Assembly: GCA_963744935.1 (NCBI GenBank)
Contig: CAVUVM010000007.1
Coordinates: 62,001-126,000, forward strand
Source: Bog-473 sp963744935
Lineage (GTDB): Bacteria; Actinomycetota; Acidimicrobiia; Acidimicrobiales; RAAP-2
DNA: 64,000 bases
Reading direction: 5' to 3'
The notes below the pieces were generated by a model that was not told the origin of the DNA, did no database searches, and saw only the letters and a program-made list of their open reading frames with translations. Position numbers and translations under genes: made by a program. Of this stretch, positions 44,306-52,639 are shown piece after piece; positions within the stretch are counted from its first letter, which is position 1; each line of letters opens with the position of its first letter.

Positions 44306-45256
44306 TTAGCCAGGAGCAGAGTAGAACTGGCGAAACCACCGGCGATACTGCACCACTGGCCCGTCGGCCTTGGTAATGATCGGACGCTCGCGGTAGATCT
44401 TATTCTCCCAAATCGCCACGTCCTGAGTGAATTGCTCATTAGTGATCCGGTCGTTCAGCTGGCTGATCGACTCGGTTGCCTCCGGGTCGGAGAGTCTCTT
44501 CATGGAGAAGGACAGGTTGACCTCCGTATGTTCCTCGTCGATGGGAGTCTGAGTGATATAGGTCAGCATCTCAACTGGGTCTTGCCTCACTTCGACCGCA
44601 ACGATCCCGGGGCCACACGTCGTCGAGGTCGTCTGGATCTCATAGCCGGCCGCGTCCACTGCAGTCACCTTGAGACTCTGCTCGACGACCATGGACACCC
44701 CGTCGAACCGGACGTCGAAATGATCATTTTCAGGTCGCGCCATGTCGTGGACCACAGAGAAGTGCGATCGGTCGATGATGTTCTCAGTCAAATCCTGAAC
44801 GTGGACGCGCACCGAATAGGAGTTAGACCTCCATGGCGTCCACTCCTCTTGGTTCGGCCGGTAGCCGATCACCTCGTAATTCGGTGGATCGCCATGGGCG
44901 TGATGCCACACAAAGATCCGGCCGTTTCTCTCAACAACGGGCCACGCCCTCGCCGCGGCCCGTGGCGTCTTGTCGAGCCCCGGCACCTCGACGAGCTGGC
45001 CCTTGCCTCCAAACCTCCAGCCGTGAAACGGACATGCGATGCCGTCCCCACACACACGACCCCCAACACCCAGGTGGGCCCCCATATGAGGGCAGTAGGC
45101 GTCGAAGACTCGAGCACTCCCATCCTCCCCTCTGAACAGCACGAGTTCGCGCTCGAGGTAGGACACCGCCCGCACGTCACCGACGGCAAGCTCCGCACTG
45201 GCACTGACGCCGAACCAGCCGTTAGGCGACGAGGGAAAGGGATAGCGAGAACTCAT
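44306..45256 (-). CDS. Rieske non-haem iron oxygenase, KshA-like
   Basis: 316 residues from ATG 45256. The Rieske [2Fe-2S] ligands are CPHMGAHLGVGG and CPFHGWRFGGKGQLVEVPG (CxH...CxxH). The mononuclear iron site lies in LTENIIDRSHFSVVHDMA, with its Asp/His/His arrangement. The C-terminal catalytic domain is short, as in 3-ketosteroid 9-alpha-hydroxylase oxygenase (KshA) and related enzymes. KshA opens the steroid nucleus with electrons from KshB, which is not in the window. A different hydrophobic ring substrate is possible. Overlaps the upstream reductase gene by 4 bp (ATGA). Confidence 0.86.
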   Translation of the reverse strand: MSSRYPFPSSPNGWFGVSASAELAVGDVRAVSYLERELVLFRGEDGSARVFDAYCPHMGAHLGVGGRVCGDGIACPFHGWRFGGKGQLVEVPGLDKTPRAAARAWPVVERNGRIFVWHHAHGDPPNYEVIGYRPNQEEWTPWRSNSYSVRVHVQDLTENIIDRSHFSVVHDMARPENDHFDVRFDGVSMVVEQSLKVTAVDAAGYEIQTTSTTCGPGIVAVEVRQDPVEMLTYITQTPIDEEHTEVNLSFSMKRLSDPEATESISQLNDRITNEQFTQDVAIWENKIYRERPIITKADGPVVQYRRWFRQFYSAPG

Positions 45257-46359
45257 GGCGCCCCAACCTGCTCATGGTGGAACCGGCCGGCGAAGGCTCG
45301 GAGGGGTAGATCTGCACTCGTCATCAATCCCGGCCTGGCCTCATGGACGGACCGCATCGCGTTGAGCGCCGGCATTCCCGTGATCGTCATCCCCAAAGAA
45401 GCAAAGTACTCGGGCGTCCAGGCGCCGTGAGGCATCCCCGAAGCAGGGAAGATCATGTGGCGATTGACGATCGTGGGGTCACCCTCGATGGTGGTGATGT
45501 AGCAGCCCTGGACCTTCCAGCTCGGTTCCGTCATCGGCGTCATCTGCCATTCGAGGTGCACCTCGATCTTCGGCTCACCGTGCGAAACCCCTATGAACTT
45601 GGCCTTGCTCGCTCCGACCGCTCCCTTCGACAGGGTCCACCAGCCCAGGTCGACGTCCTCGGTGCAGGCTCCAAGCTCGCACTCGAACACGATGTCGTCG
45701 ATCTTGAGAGCGAAGCAGTCGGCCATCATGTAGATCGAATCGGCGAAGACGGTGCAACCCGTCTGCAGCAAGCCGGGGACTTCTGGGTCATCGACGGGGC
45801 GCCCGTAGCCGACGTTCTTCCAGGTCTCGACAGAGTGATGGCACGAGACGTCAACCGTCTCGAGCACGGTGACGTGGTCAATCCTCCCCATGCCGGCCGT
45901 CGCCATCACGCTGAGAATCTGGGCCAGGCCAGGATTCATCCCGGTCCCGTAGAAAGTGGTCCCGCCGCGCTGACACGCCGCTTCGATCATCTCGGTCGGC
46001 TTCCTTCCAGAGGGGTGAGGGTGGTTTCGATCACGGTGGTAGCCCGTGATCCAGTCGGATGTGGTCACCACGTTGACTCCGGATTCGAGCAGCGTGCAGA
46101 ACATGTCGATGTCCGGCCAGACGCCATTGAAGTTCACAATGTCGGGCTTCGCCTCGAGCACGTCAGCCAAGTCACCGGTGGCGGTGACGCCGATCGGGTC
46201 TAGGCCGACGATCTCACCGGCGTCGCGGCCCACCTTGTCGGGCGAATAGCAATAGAGGCCCACCAACTGGAGGTCGGGGTGCTCCATGATTCGCCGCACC
46301 ATTTCAGTTCCAACGTTGCCGGTAGCGAACTGGGCAACGCGGAGCGGTGTTCGTGACAT
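45253..46359 (-). CDS. DapB-like NAD(P)-binding reductase
   Basis: 368 residues from ATG 46359 after GGAGG. The N-terminal Rossmann domain reads LRVAQFATGNVGTEMVRRIM, with GxxGxxG-like GNVG, then LQLVGLYCYSPDKVGRDAGE and VVTTSDWITGYHRDRNHPHP. The middle has GTGMNPGLAQILSVMATAG. It matches the actinobacterial proteins annotated as dihydrodipicolinate-reductase-like, which are longer than DapB and occur in catabolic clusters; the lysine pathway is unlikely. True substrate unknown. Translationally coupled to the Rieske oxygenase, so it probably acts in the same pathway. Confidence 0.8.
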   Translation of the reverse strand: MSRTPLRVAQFATGNVGTEMVRRIMEHPDLQLVGLYCYSPDKVGRDAGEIVGLDPIGVTATGDLADVLEAKPDIVNFNGVWPDIDMFCTLLESGVNVVTTSDWITGYHRDRNHPHPSGRKPTEMIEAACQRGGTTFYGTGMNPGLAQILSVMATAGMGRIDHVTVLETVDVSCHHSVETWKNVGYGRPVDDPEVPGLLQTGCTVFADSIYMMADCFALKIDDIVFECELGACTEDVDLGWWTLSKGAVGASKAKFIGVSHGEPKIEVHLEWQMTPMTEPSWKVQGCYITTIEGDPTIVNRHMIFPASGMPHGAWTPEYFASLGMTITGMPALNAMRSVHEARPGLMTSADLPLRAFAGRFHHEQVGAP

Positions 46360-46500
46360 AGGGCCTCCTTACTCCATCACATTTTGGGCGTACACACTCA
46401 CTAAGCAAGTTCGGGCCGATTCATCGGGTGGACCCGCTGCTGCTTCAACCGCACCTAGAAGTACCTCGTCACGCGCCCCCTCAACTCAATCGGCTCTCTC

Positions 46501-47598
46501 TCATCCGGTGATCCTGAGTTTGCTGTATCGACCACCGATCAGCCACTCGGAAACGTAGAGATTTCCATCAGCGTCTGTGGCCAGTGAGTGTGGTGAGTTG
46601 AACTCATCCCGAACGAGCGGGTGCACCCGCACAGCTCGTCCACTGCCGCTCAAGGCATTCGGCCACCCTGGACGTTCAGGCCAACCCTCGCGCGATTTGG
46701 CACTGTCGCTCGCACCTACGTAGCCAACGAAACTGTCATCTGGATCGAGAAGGGCGAGTCGTGAGTACAGCTCAGCAACAACGAGCAGATCCCCTGACGT
46801 TGCAAAGCCACTCGGGCTGTTCAGAAAACCCTCTCCAAAAACTCGCAAGTGACGACCCTCCAGGTCGTATACCTGCAGAGACCTGTTCTGGCGGTCCGCG
46901 ATGTAGAGCTCAGGGGCCTTACCTCTGCGCCGGTCGATGAAGACGGCGTGAGGACACAGGAACCGTTGTCCCCCTTCCTCGCCGGTCAGGGTCAATCGAT
47001 GGTTTCCCCATTTGTCGAATCTGTGAACCATGCTCGATCCGTAGCCGTCCGCCACCCAAATGTCACCGCTGCCTCCGAGCCTCTCCTCGTCTATAGCCGT
47101 GTCACACGGGCAGTAGTCGCCCATCATTCCGTCAGGCGAATTTGGCTCTCGTGGCGGGATGGGGAGCTCGAACAGCACGTCGCCGCCCAGTGTCATTTTT
47201 ACGACTCTGGGCCGATGGGATTCCACATGGACGCCTCCACCGAAGACAGCGGTCCACTTCTCGTCGCCTTCACCGCTCTCAACCTCGAAAACGAAGCCAG
47301 GGTCGCTCAGCCAGAGAAACTCATCATCTCCTTCTCGAACCAAGGTCATGCCATGTCCCTCGGTGAGGTCCGTTCTGACCAGACTTGAAAGGTGCCCGTC
47401 CTGATCGAACGTCACCAGTTGTCCGGCGTGAAAACCGATCAGCTCTCCCGCGGCCGTCACGACGATCCCGTTGTGGGCCCATGAGTTCATCGCCGCGGGG
47501 ACTGCGGACAGATCTGCCCAATCGGGCGTGATGTCATGTACGTGCACGCGGCCCCCTTTGGCGCGGAGCCGAATGGGTCCGAGAGCCGTCTGATGCAT
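46501..47598 (-). CDS. NHL-repeat beta-propeller protein, cytosolic
   Basis: 365 residues from ATG 47598; no signal peptide (MHQTALGPIRLRAKGGRVHV). Propeller-type repeats: GHGMTLVREGDDEFLWLSDP, GDIWVADGYGSSMVHRFDKW, FLCPHAVFIDRRRGKAPELY, YIADRQNRSLQVYDLEGRHL and FNSPHSLATDADGNLYVSEW. It resembles the six-bladed peptidylglycine-lyase/NHL family, but those are usually secreted. An enzyme (lactonase- or lyase-like) or binding role is possible. It lies between the DapB-like gene and a TetR gene, same strand; likely one unit. Confidence 0.72.
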   Translation of the reverse strand: MHQTALGPIRLRAKGGRVHVHDITPDWADLSAVPAAMNSWAHNGIVVTAAGELIGFHAGQLVTFDQDGHLSSLVRTDLTEGHGMTLVREGDDEFLWLSDPGFVFEVESGEGDEKWTAVFGGGVHVESHRPRVVKMTLGGDVLFELPIPPREPNSPDGMMGDYCPCDTAIDEERLGGSGDIWVADGYGSSMVHRFDKWGNHRLTLTGEEGGQRFLCPHAVFIDRRRGKAPELYIADRQNRSLQVYDLEGRHLRVFGEGFLNSPSGFATSGDLLVVAELYSRLALLDPDDSFVGYVGASDSAKSREGWPERPGWPNALSGSGRAVRVHPLVRDEFNSPHSLATDADGNLYVSEWLIGGRYSKLRITG

Positions 47599-47623
47599 TC
47601 ACAGAGCGGTCCTCACTCATCCT

Positions 47624-48277
47624 TCATGGACGCAGGAGATTGCGCTTCAGTCCTTCCATGACGGCGTCGTAACCAAACTCAAAGAGTTCTTCTCGCGAGA
47701 ACCGCGAGGCCTGAGTCACATTGTCCAGCGTCGCCACCTGAACGTTGTGAGCGACGAAGTGCGCCATTGCGTCGAGGTCGATCTGTCCGGTCATGAAAGT
47801 GAAAATCGTCGTGAAGCACACGACGGCCGCCTCTTGGTTGAATCCGCCTTCGGCCAGGATTGCGAGGACGCCGTTCGCCAGCCGAGCACCCTGAACTGAT
47901 CCCCCGTCCCCGAAGTGAGCCGATACCCCAGGGTGTTCGGCAAACACTCGGCGGGCGTCGTAGAGAAGGGTTCGCAGCCGCACCTCCCAACTACCGTCGT
48001 CGATTTCCGGAACACGGATCTCTTTCAAGATGTCGTCCACGACCAGCGCGTGGAGGTACTCGAGACTCGGCGCGTAGTGATAGATGGTCATCGGCGGAAC
48101 ACCCAGCTCGCGAGCCAAAGCCCGCATCGACAGGTTGGCGAGACCGACTTCGCGGGTCAGGCGCCGGGCTCCTTCGACAACTTGGTGCGTCGTCAGCGAG
48201 GGCGGCCGGCCCTTTGGGCGCGGCCTGTCGCTCGCCGTGGTGCGTGAGGAAGGGCTGGAGGGCCGAGTCGTGGTCAC
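47624..48277 (-). CDS. TetR-family regulator with TetR_C-type ligand domain
   Basis: 217 residues from GTG 48277; the open frame upstream overlaps the divergent P450 gene. HTH at residues about 25-70: LTTHQVVEGARRLTREVGLA, LSMRALARELGVPPMTIYHY (classic TetR recognition helix region). The ligand domain contains LRTLLYDARRVFAEHPGVSA and FTTIFTFMTGQIDLDAMAHF. It is divergent from the P450 gene; an inverted repeat at 48306-48324 lies between them. Probably controls the P450 and the minus-strand catabolic genes that follow it. Confidence 0.88.
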   Translation of the reverse strand: MTTTRPSSPSSRTTASDRPRPKGRPPSLTTHQVVEGARRLTREVGLANLSMRALARELGVPPMTIYHYAPSLEYLHALVVDDILKEIRVPEIDDGSWEVRLRTLLYDARRVFAEHPGVSAHFGDGGSVQGARLANGVLAILAEGGFNQEAAVVCFTTIFTFMTGQIDLDAMAHFVAHNVQVATLDNVTQASRFSREELFEFGYDAVMEGLKRNLLRP

Positions 48278-48305
48278 CGTTTGATCTGTTGGTCGTTCAT
48301 TTCTA

Positions 48306-48324
48306 GTATACCGTACGACAATAC
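48306..48324. promoter_or_regulatory. Candidate TetR operator between TetR and P450 genes
   Basis: GTATACCGTACGACAATAC: outer arms GTAT/ATAC and a central CGTACG palindrome, slightly off-centre. It lies 29 bp from the TetR start and 68 bp from the P450 start. Confidence 0.45.
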
Positions 48325-48391
48325 ACCCTCCGAGAAGCGCCGACGAGGAGTCGCCGACCTTGGCGTGAGGCCGGGAGAGGAAAGGGACCAG

Positions 48392-49612
48392 GTGGAGCAG
48401 GAGATTTCCGGAACGCTGCTGCTGGACCCCGCGGTGCTGGACGACCCCTATCCCCTCTACCGCCAACTGCGGGAACGCGCTCCGGTGTGGGACGTATCCG
48501 GGACCGGCGTCTACATCGTCAGCACCTTTGAGCTTTTGGTCGAGGCCAGCGCTCGGGTCGAGGAGTTCTCGTCAGCGATGAGGTGTCTGATCTATCGCGA
48601 CGAAGCTGGACTTCCTGGCCGTTTCACGTTCGGTGACACCAGCGGCCAGGTGCTGGCCACCGCCGATCCGCCATTGCACGAGATCCATCGCCGGGCGGTC
48701 TTTCCCGAACTGGTGACCAAGCGCATGGAGGCCCTCGATCCGGAGATCCACCATCTGGCCGATGGGCTCGTGACGCACGCGTTGCGCAGTGGAACGATCG
48801 ACTTCATGAGTGCCATTGGCAACGTCGTGCCGATCACCATGATCAGCCGGCTCATCGGATTTCGAGACAGCAACCTCGACGAGCTCTGGCAGTCGGCGGT
48901 CCACATGACCAAGCTGGTCGGGTCGACGCTCAACCTCGACGAACTCATCAACTACGCGGCCGGTGGTGATGAAGTCCAAGCCTGGATAGTCGATCAGGTG
49001 AATGCTGCAGTCGAGGAACCGAGTGAGGACCTGCTCGGCGCGGTGGCACGCAGCATTATCGATGGAACCCTCACCGCGGCGGAGGCAGGTGGAATCTTGA
49101 CCATCCTGCTCAGTGCGGGAGGAGAGTCAACCACGAGTCTGCTTGGAAACGCAGTGCGCATGCTGGCCGAGGATCAGCAGCTTCAGGAGCATCTCCGCCG
49201 GAATCTCGACCAGGTGCCTCATTTCGTCGAGGAGGCCCTCCGGGTCGAGTCCCCTTTCCGCTACATGATGCGGACCGTGCCGACAGACACGGCGCTTGGT
49301 GCCGTCGACATTCCGGCTGGCGCGACCGTGTTGTTGCTCTGGGCGGCTGGAAACCGAGATCCGAGTGAGTTCGAACATCCCGACCAAGTCGATCTGAATC
49401 GCCGGGTGCCGCGTCGTCATATGGCCTTCGGGAGGGGCATCCATCACTGCGTCGGAGCGCCGCTGGCCAGAATCGAGGCTCGCAATGTGTTGTCCGTGTT
49501 GCTCGATCGCACGTCCAGCATCTGCCTTGACCCCTACGCTCCGCCCCGCTGGGTCGGGAGTCTCTTGGTCAGGCGCCACGAAGAATTACCCGTGCGACTC
49601 AAGGCCAGTTGA
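48392..49612 (+). CDS. Cytochrome P450
   Basis: 406 residues from GTG 48392 after GGGAGAGGAAAGGG. Haem loop MAFGRGIHHCVGAPLARIEA (Cys ligand), ExxR in FVEEALRVESPFRYMM, and I-helix TILLSAGGESTTSLLGNAVR, with AGGES in place of AGxDT. Also LLLWAAGNRDPSEFEHPDQV. Soluble, normal size. Distinct from the module 1 P450. Divergent from a TetR; followed 38 bp later by a substrate-binding protein gene on the same strand, likely co-transcribed. Redox partners not encoded nearby. Confidence 0.92.
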   Translation: MEQEISGTLLLDPAVLDDPYPLYRQLRERAPVWDVSGTGVYIVSTFELLVEASARVEEFSSAMRCLIYRDEAGLPGRFTFGDTSGQVLATADPPLHEIHRRAVFPELVTKRMEALDPEIHHLADGLVTHALRSGTIDFMSAIGNVVPITMISRLIGFRDSNLDELWQSAVHMTKLVGSTLNLDELINYAAGGDEVQAWIVDQVNAAVEEPSEDLLGAVARSIIDGTLTAAEAGGILTILLSAGGESTTSLLGNAVRMLAEDQQLQEHLRRNLDQVPHFVEEALRVESPFRYMMRTVPTDTALGAVDIPAGATVLLLWAAGNRDPSEFEHPDQVDLNRRVPRRHMAFGRGIHHCVGAPLARIEARNVLSVLLDRTSSICLDPYAPPRWVGSLLVRRHEELPVRLKAS

Positions 49613-49650
49613 GTCAACGCGCTCAGTTCACGCGATACAGAGGAGAACGG

Positions 49651-50895
49651 ATGACCCGACATAGCGCCAGACTCGCTTCATTTCTGGCCTTAGTCACCTG
49701 CCTGCCGCTCGCCTCATGTGTCACTCTGGCCACTCCCGCGGAGGCATCTCCGGCACCACTCACGATCGCCTACATCACCGACGTGACGGGCCAGGCCGGG
49801 TCCGAGAACGGGACATCACCCGCGGCATTCGAGGCCCGGCTCGACCTCCAGAATGCCGAAGGTGGCGTGAATGGGCACAAGCTCGTGCCGCTCGTGATTG
49901 ACGACCAGACGAGTCCCACTGAGATCGCGACCGCCGTGCAGGGCGCTATTGCGAAGGGGGTCATCGGTATCGTCTCGAACAGCGTCTTAATGTTCCTCGC
50001 TGCGAAGTATCCGCAGCAGGCGGGGATACCGGTGACGGGCTCGTACACCGATGGGCCCGAGTGGGGGACGCAGCCGTACACAAACATGTTCGCCTCCGAC
50101 GAGGGGAGCGTGGAGCCGAAATACCCGGCCAACACGGGAATCGACTCCTTCCTGAAATCGCACGGTGGTACGGTGCTCGGCGCCTACGGATATGGCATCT
50201 CGCCCACTTCTACCCGCGCCGCTGAGGGCGCCGCAATAGCCGCAACCCACCTGGGAATGAAGGTGGGTGTGCTGAACACCTCAGTTCCCTTGGGAAGCGT
50301 CGCCTTCACCAGCGACGCCCTCACTGCCAAGCAGGACGACGTGAACGCCCTCGTGCCATACCTCGACAACAATTCGAACTACGCCCTAGCAGAAGCGTTG
50401 CAGCAAGCGGGAGTGAAGTTGAAGGCGGTTGTCTTCGCCACCGGCTACCAGCCGGACGTGATCCATTCGCCGGCTTGGAGCTCCTTGCAGGGTGACTACT
50501 TCTTGTCCATCTACCGCCCGTGGGCTCTTCCGAACGCTGGAACAGAGCAGATGCAAGCCGCAATGGAGAAGTACGCGGGCTTCTCGAAGAGCGACTTCCC
50601 CAGTTTTGGGCAATACGAGGCGTGGGCAGGGGCCGACCTCATGATCAAGGGACTTGAATTGGCGGGGAAAAATCCGACACGGGCTGCCGTCATCAAGGAC
50701 TTACGTGAATTGAAGTCCTATACGGCAAACGGTCTCCTCGCCGAGCCCATCAACTACTCCACGATCTTTGGGCACGACCTGCCACGTCAGTGCTCATGGG
50801 TGATGCAAGCAGACAAGAATGGCTTCGTCCCCGTCTCGTCACTTCCGGTCTGCGGGATGGACATTCCCGGGACCTCGACCGCAACTTCGCCCTAG
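49651..50895 (+). CDS. ABC-type (LivK-like) substrate-binding lipoprotein
   Basis: 414 residues from ATG 49651 after AGAGGAGAACGG. The N-terminal signal ends in a lipobox-like LASC (residues about 22-25 of FLALVTCLPLASCVTLATP), so it may be lipid-anchored, unlike its two paralogues. Peripla_BP_6 features: TIAYITDVTGQAGSENG, LDLQNAEGGVNGHKLVPLVI, DDQTSPTEIATAVQGAIAKG, GIPVTGSYTDGPEWGTQPYT, MIKGLELAGKNPTRAAVIKD; C-terminus CSWVMQADKNGFVPVSS. Third complete secreted member in the window; no transporter membrane or ATPase genes accompany any of them. Confidence 0.87.
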   Translation: MTRHSARLASFLALVTCLPLASCVTLATPAEASPAPLTIAYITDVTGQAGSENGTSPAAFEARLDLQNAEGGVNGHKLVPLVIDDQTSPTEIATAVQGAIAKGVIGIVSNSVLMFLAAKYPQQAGIPVTGSYTDGPEWGTQPYTNMFASDEGSVEPKYPANTGIDSFLKSHGGTVLGAYGYGISPTSTRAAEGAAIAATHLGMKVGVLNTSVPLGSVAFTSDALTAKQDDVNALVPYLDNNSNYALAEALQQAGVKLKAVVFATGYQPDVIHSPAWSSLQGDYFLSIYRPWALPNAGTEQMQAAMEKYAGFSKSDFPSFGQYEAWAGADLMIKGLELAGKNPTRAAVIKDLRELKSYTANGLLAEPINYSTIFGHDLPRQCSWVMQADKNGFVPVSSLPVCGMDIPGTSTATSP

Positions 50896-51101
50896 CCTGC
50901 GTCGAGCCAGGAGCGATTCGCACGCGCCCCGGCTAGATACTGAAGAGCGCTGCTCGCCAGCGCATCGCGCCTGACGGGACGACGACAGGGCAGGCGCCGT
51001 GGACTCGCTGCGAAATTCGTGCGGCCGGCGGAGATGGGGTCACGCCTGCAGCCGTTCGCTCGGAGCGGGATGCGACGAGCCGCCGACCGCCCGCCTGCCA
51101 G

Positions 51102-51124
51102 CTAGAATAGCGATTGCTTTCTAG
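51102..51124. promoter_or_regulatory. Inverted repeat upstream of the hydrolase-TetR pair
   Basis: CTAGAA (51102-51107) and TTCTAG (51119-51124) are exact inverted repeats around 11 bp, 41 bp before the hydrolase ATG. A TetR gene ends this operon, so autoregulation here is plausible. Confidence 0.45.
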
Positions 51125-51164
51125 GAGAATCTGATGATCCGACCTGGTCTCGAGGGAACACACC

Positions 51165-51917
51165 ATGGCGACCTATGTCAGCGACGGCCTCACACTCCAC
51201 TACGAAGTGATCGGGAGTGGCGAGCCGATTCTGTGTGTTCACGGCGCGACCGGCGCCGGAATGCATGAGTGGAGCAAGCTCGCCGGCCGGCTCGCCGACA
51301 GCTTTCAGCTCGTCATACCCGACCTGAGGAGTCACCGCATGTCGGAGCACCGCCCCGGTGCCCTCAGCATCGAGCACGTGGTCGGCGACCTGCTGGCCCT
51401 CGTCGACGAGCTCGATCTCGGGCGCCCGCATGTGATGGGGTTTTCCTTCGGTGCCGAAGTCGCCCTCGATCTGGAGCTCACGCATCCAGAGACCTGTCGG
51501 AGCCTCGTCTTGCTGAGTCCAGGTCTCGGGGATCCGAAGTCGAGCGTGCCCAGCCGTGAGCGTCTCGTCGCTACCTGGCCCGACTCGCTCCGACGACTGC
51601 ACATGGACACGCACGGCGAGGATCACTGGCTGGAGGTCATGCTCGAACTTTGCCGGCGCGCCGCTGTGCGTCCGAAGGCAGATCTAGCGCGGATCGCCGC
51701 CATGCGATGTCCGGTGTTGCTGGTGGCGGGGAGTCGCGACGACCCTCGCCGCATCCGTCAGGCGCAGGTGATGGAAGAGCACCACCCCCACTCCCGCCTG
51801 GTCGTCGTCGACGGCGCAGCTCACGCAGTCCACAAGAGTCATACCGAAGAGGTGGCCCGGATCATTTCTGGTTTTCTCAACCAGCGTGCTGCCGGTGCTC
51901 CGAGTGCATCGGCCTGA
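51165..51917 (+). CDS. Alpha/beta hydrolase
   Basis: 250 residues from ATG 51165. The oxyanion region is ILCVHGATGAGMHEW (HG), the nucleophile elbow HVMGFSFGAEVALDLEL (GxSxG, Ser), the acid likely in VLLVAGSRDDPRR, and the catalytic His in VVVDGAAHAVHKSH. Compact lid. Related to carboxylesterases, C-C hydrolases and enol-lactonases; in a ring-degrading cluster a C-C bond hydrolase or lactonase would fit, but the substrate is not readable. Its stop shares one base with the start of the TetR gene (TGATG). Confidence 0.87.
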   Translation: MATYVSDGLTLHYEVIGSGEPILCVHGATGAGMHEWSKLAGRLADSFQLVIPDLRSHRMSEHRPGALSIEHVVGDLLALVDELDLGRPHVMGFSFGAEVALDLELTHPETCRSLVLLSPGLGDPKSSVPSRERLVATWPDSLRRLHMDTHGEDHWLEVMLELCRRAAVRPKADLARIAAMRCPVLLVAGSRDDPRRIRQAQVMEEHHPHSRLVVVDGAAHAVHKSHTEEVARIISGFLNQRAAGAPSASA

Positions 51918-52621
51918 TGGTCGACGACATGTCCGTTGAACGAAACGCGAAGGTACAAGTCCCTGATGGCGAGGCCATGCCAGCCTGGAAGAGGAACAGC
52001 GTCGAGCGTTCGCTGGCCAGCGCTCGTGAGCGAGCCCAGGATCGGAGCGACCGTTTCGTGGCCGCCGCCATGGAGCTTATGCATGAACGCGGCACGACTG
52101 ACTTCACCGTGCAGGAAGTCATCGACCGCGCGCATATGTCTATTCGGACCTTCTACAAGTTGTTCGCCAGCAAGGACGACCTCCTTGTCGCGGTGCACGA
52201 CACCATCCTCGCCACCGAAGTCGTGCCCAGACTGCGGCGGCGCTGTGAAGCTGTCAGTGACCCCGTCGAACGCGTGCGCACCTATATAGATGGTCTCTAC
52301 GACCTCACGGCGGATCGGAACCCCGTGTCGCGCGCGCTGAGTACCTTCAGAAACCGACTGGCCGAGAGCAGGCCCAGTGACCTCGAGCAGACTATGCGTC
52401 CGCAGATCGAGCTTGTCGTGGAGCTCGTGTGCGGAGCGGCCGAGACCGGCCGGCTGCGGTCCGACCTCATCCCTGAAGTCGCGGGGCTACTGATGCATCA
52501 CACGGTCCTAGTCGCCGTGCACGCAAGAATCTTGGGGAGCGATGCCCTGTCGGCTCAGGATCTCTGGCGGTTCTGTGCATCGGGCATTGGCGTTGCGTAC
52601 GACGATCCGAGCCTGCATTGA
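51917..52621 (+). CDS. TetR-family regulator
   Basis: 234 residues from ATG 51917, coupled to the hydrolase gene (TGATG). HTH at residues about 48-95: DRFVAAAMELMHERGTTDFT, VQEVIDRAHMSIRTFYKLFA, SKDDLLVAVHDTILATEVVP. The C-terminal ligand domain has LEQTMRPQIELVVELVCGAA and LLMHHTVLVAVHARIL. The N-terminal 45 residues are extra polar sequence. The likely operator is the inverted repeat at 51102. It converges with the CoA ligase genes. Confidence 0.87.
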   Translation: MVDDMSVERNAKVQVPDGEAMPAWKRNSVERSLASARERAQDRSDRFVAAAMELMHERGTTDFTVQEVIDRAHMSIRTFYKLFASKDDLLVAVHDTILATEVVPRLRRRCEAVSDPVERVRTYIDGLYDLTADRNPVSRALSTFRNRLAESRPSDLEQTMRPQIELVVELVCGAAETGRLRSDLIPEVAGLLMHHTVLVAVHARILGSDALSAQDLWRFCASGIGVAYDDPSLH

Positions 52622-52639
52622 AGCCCTTGTGTGTCCCGT

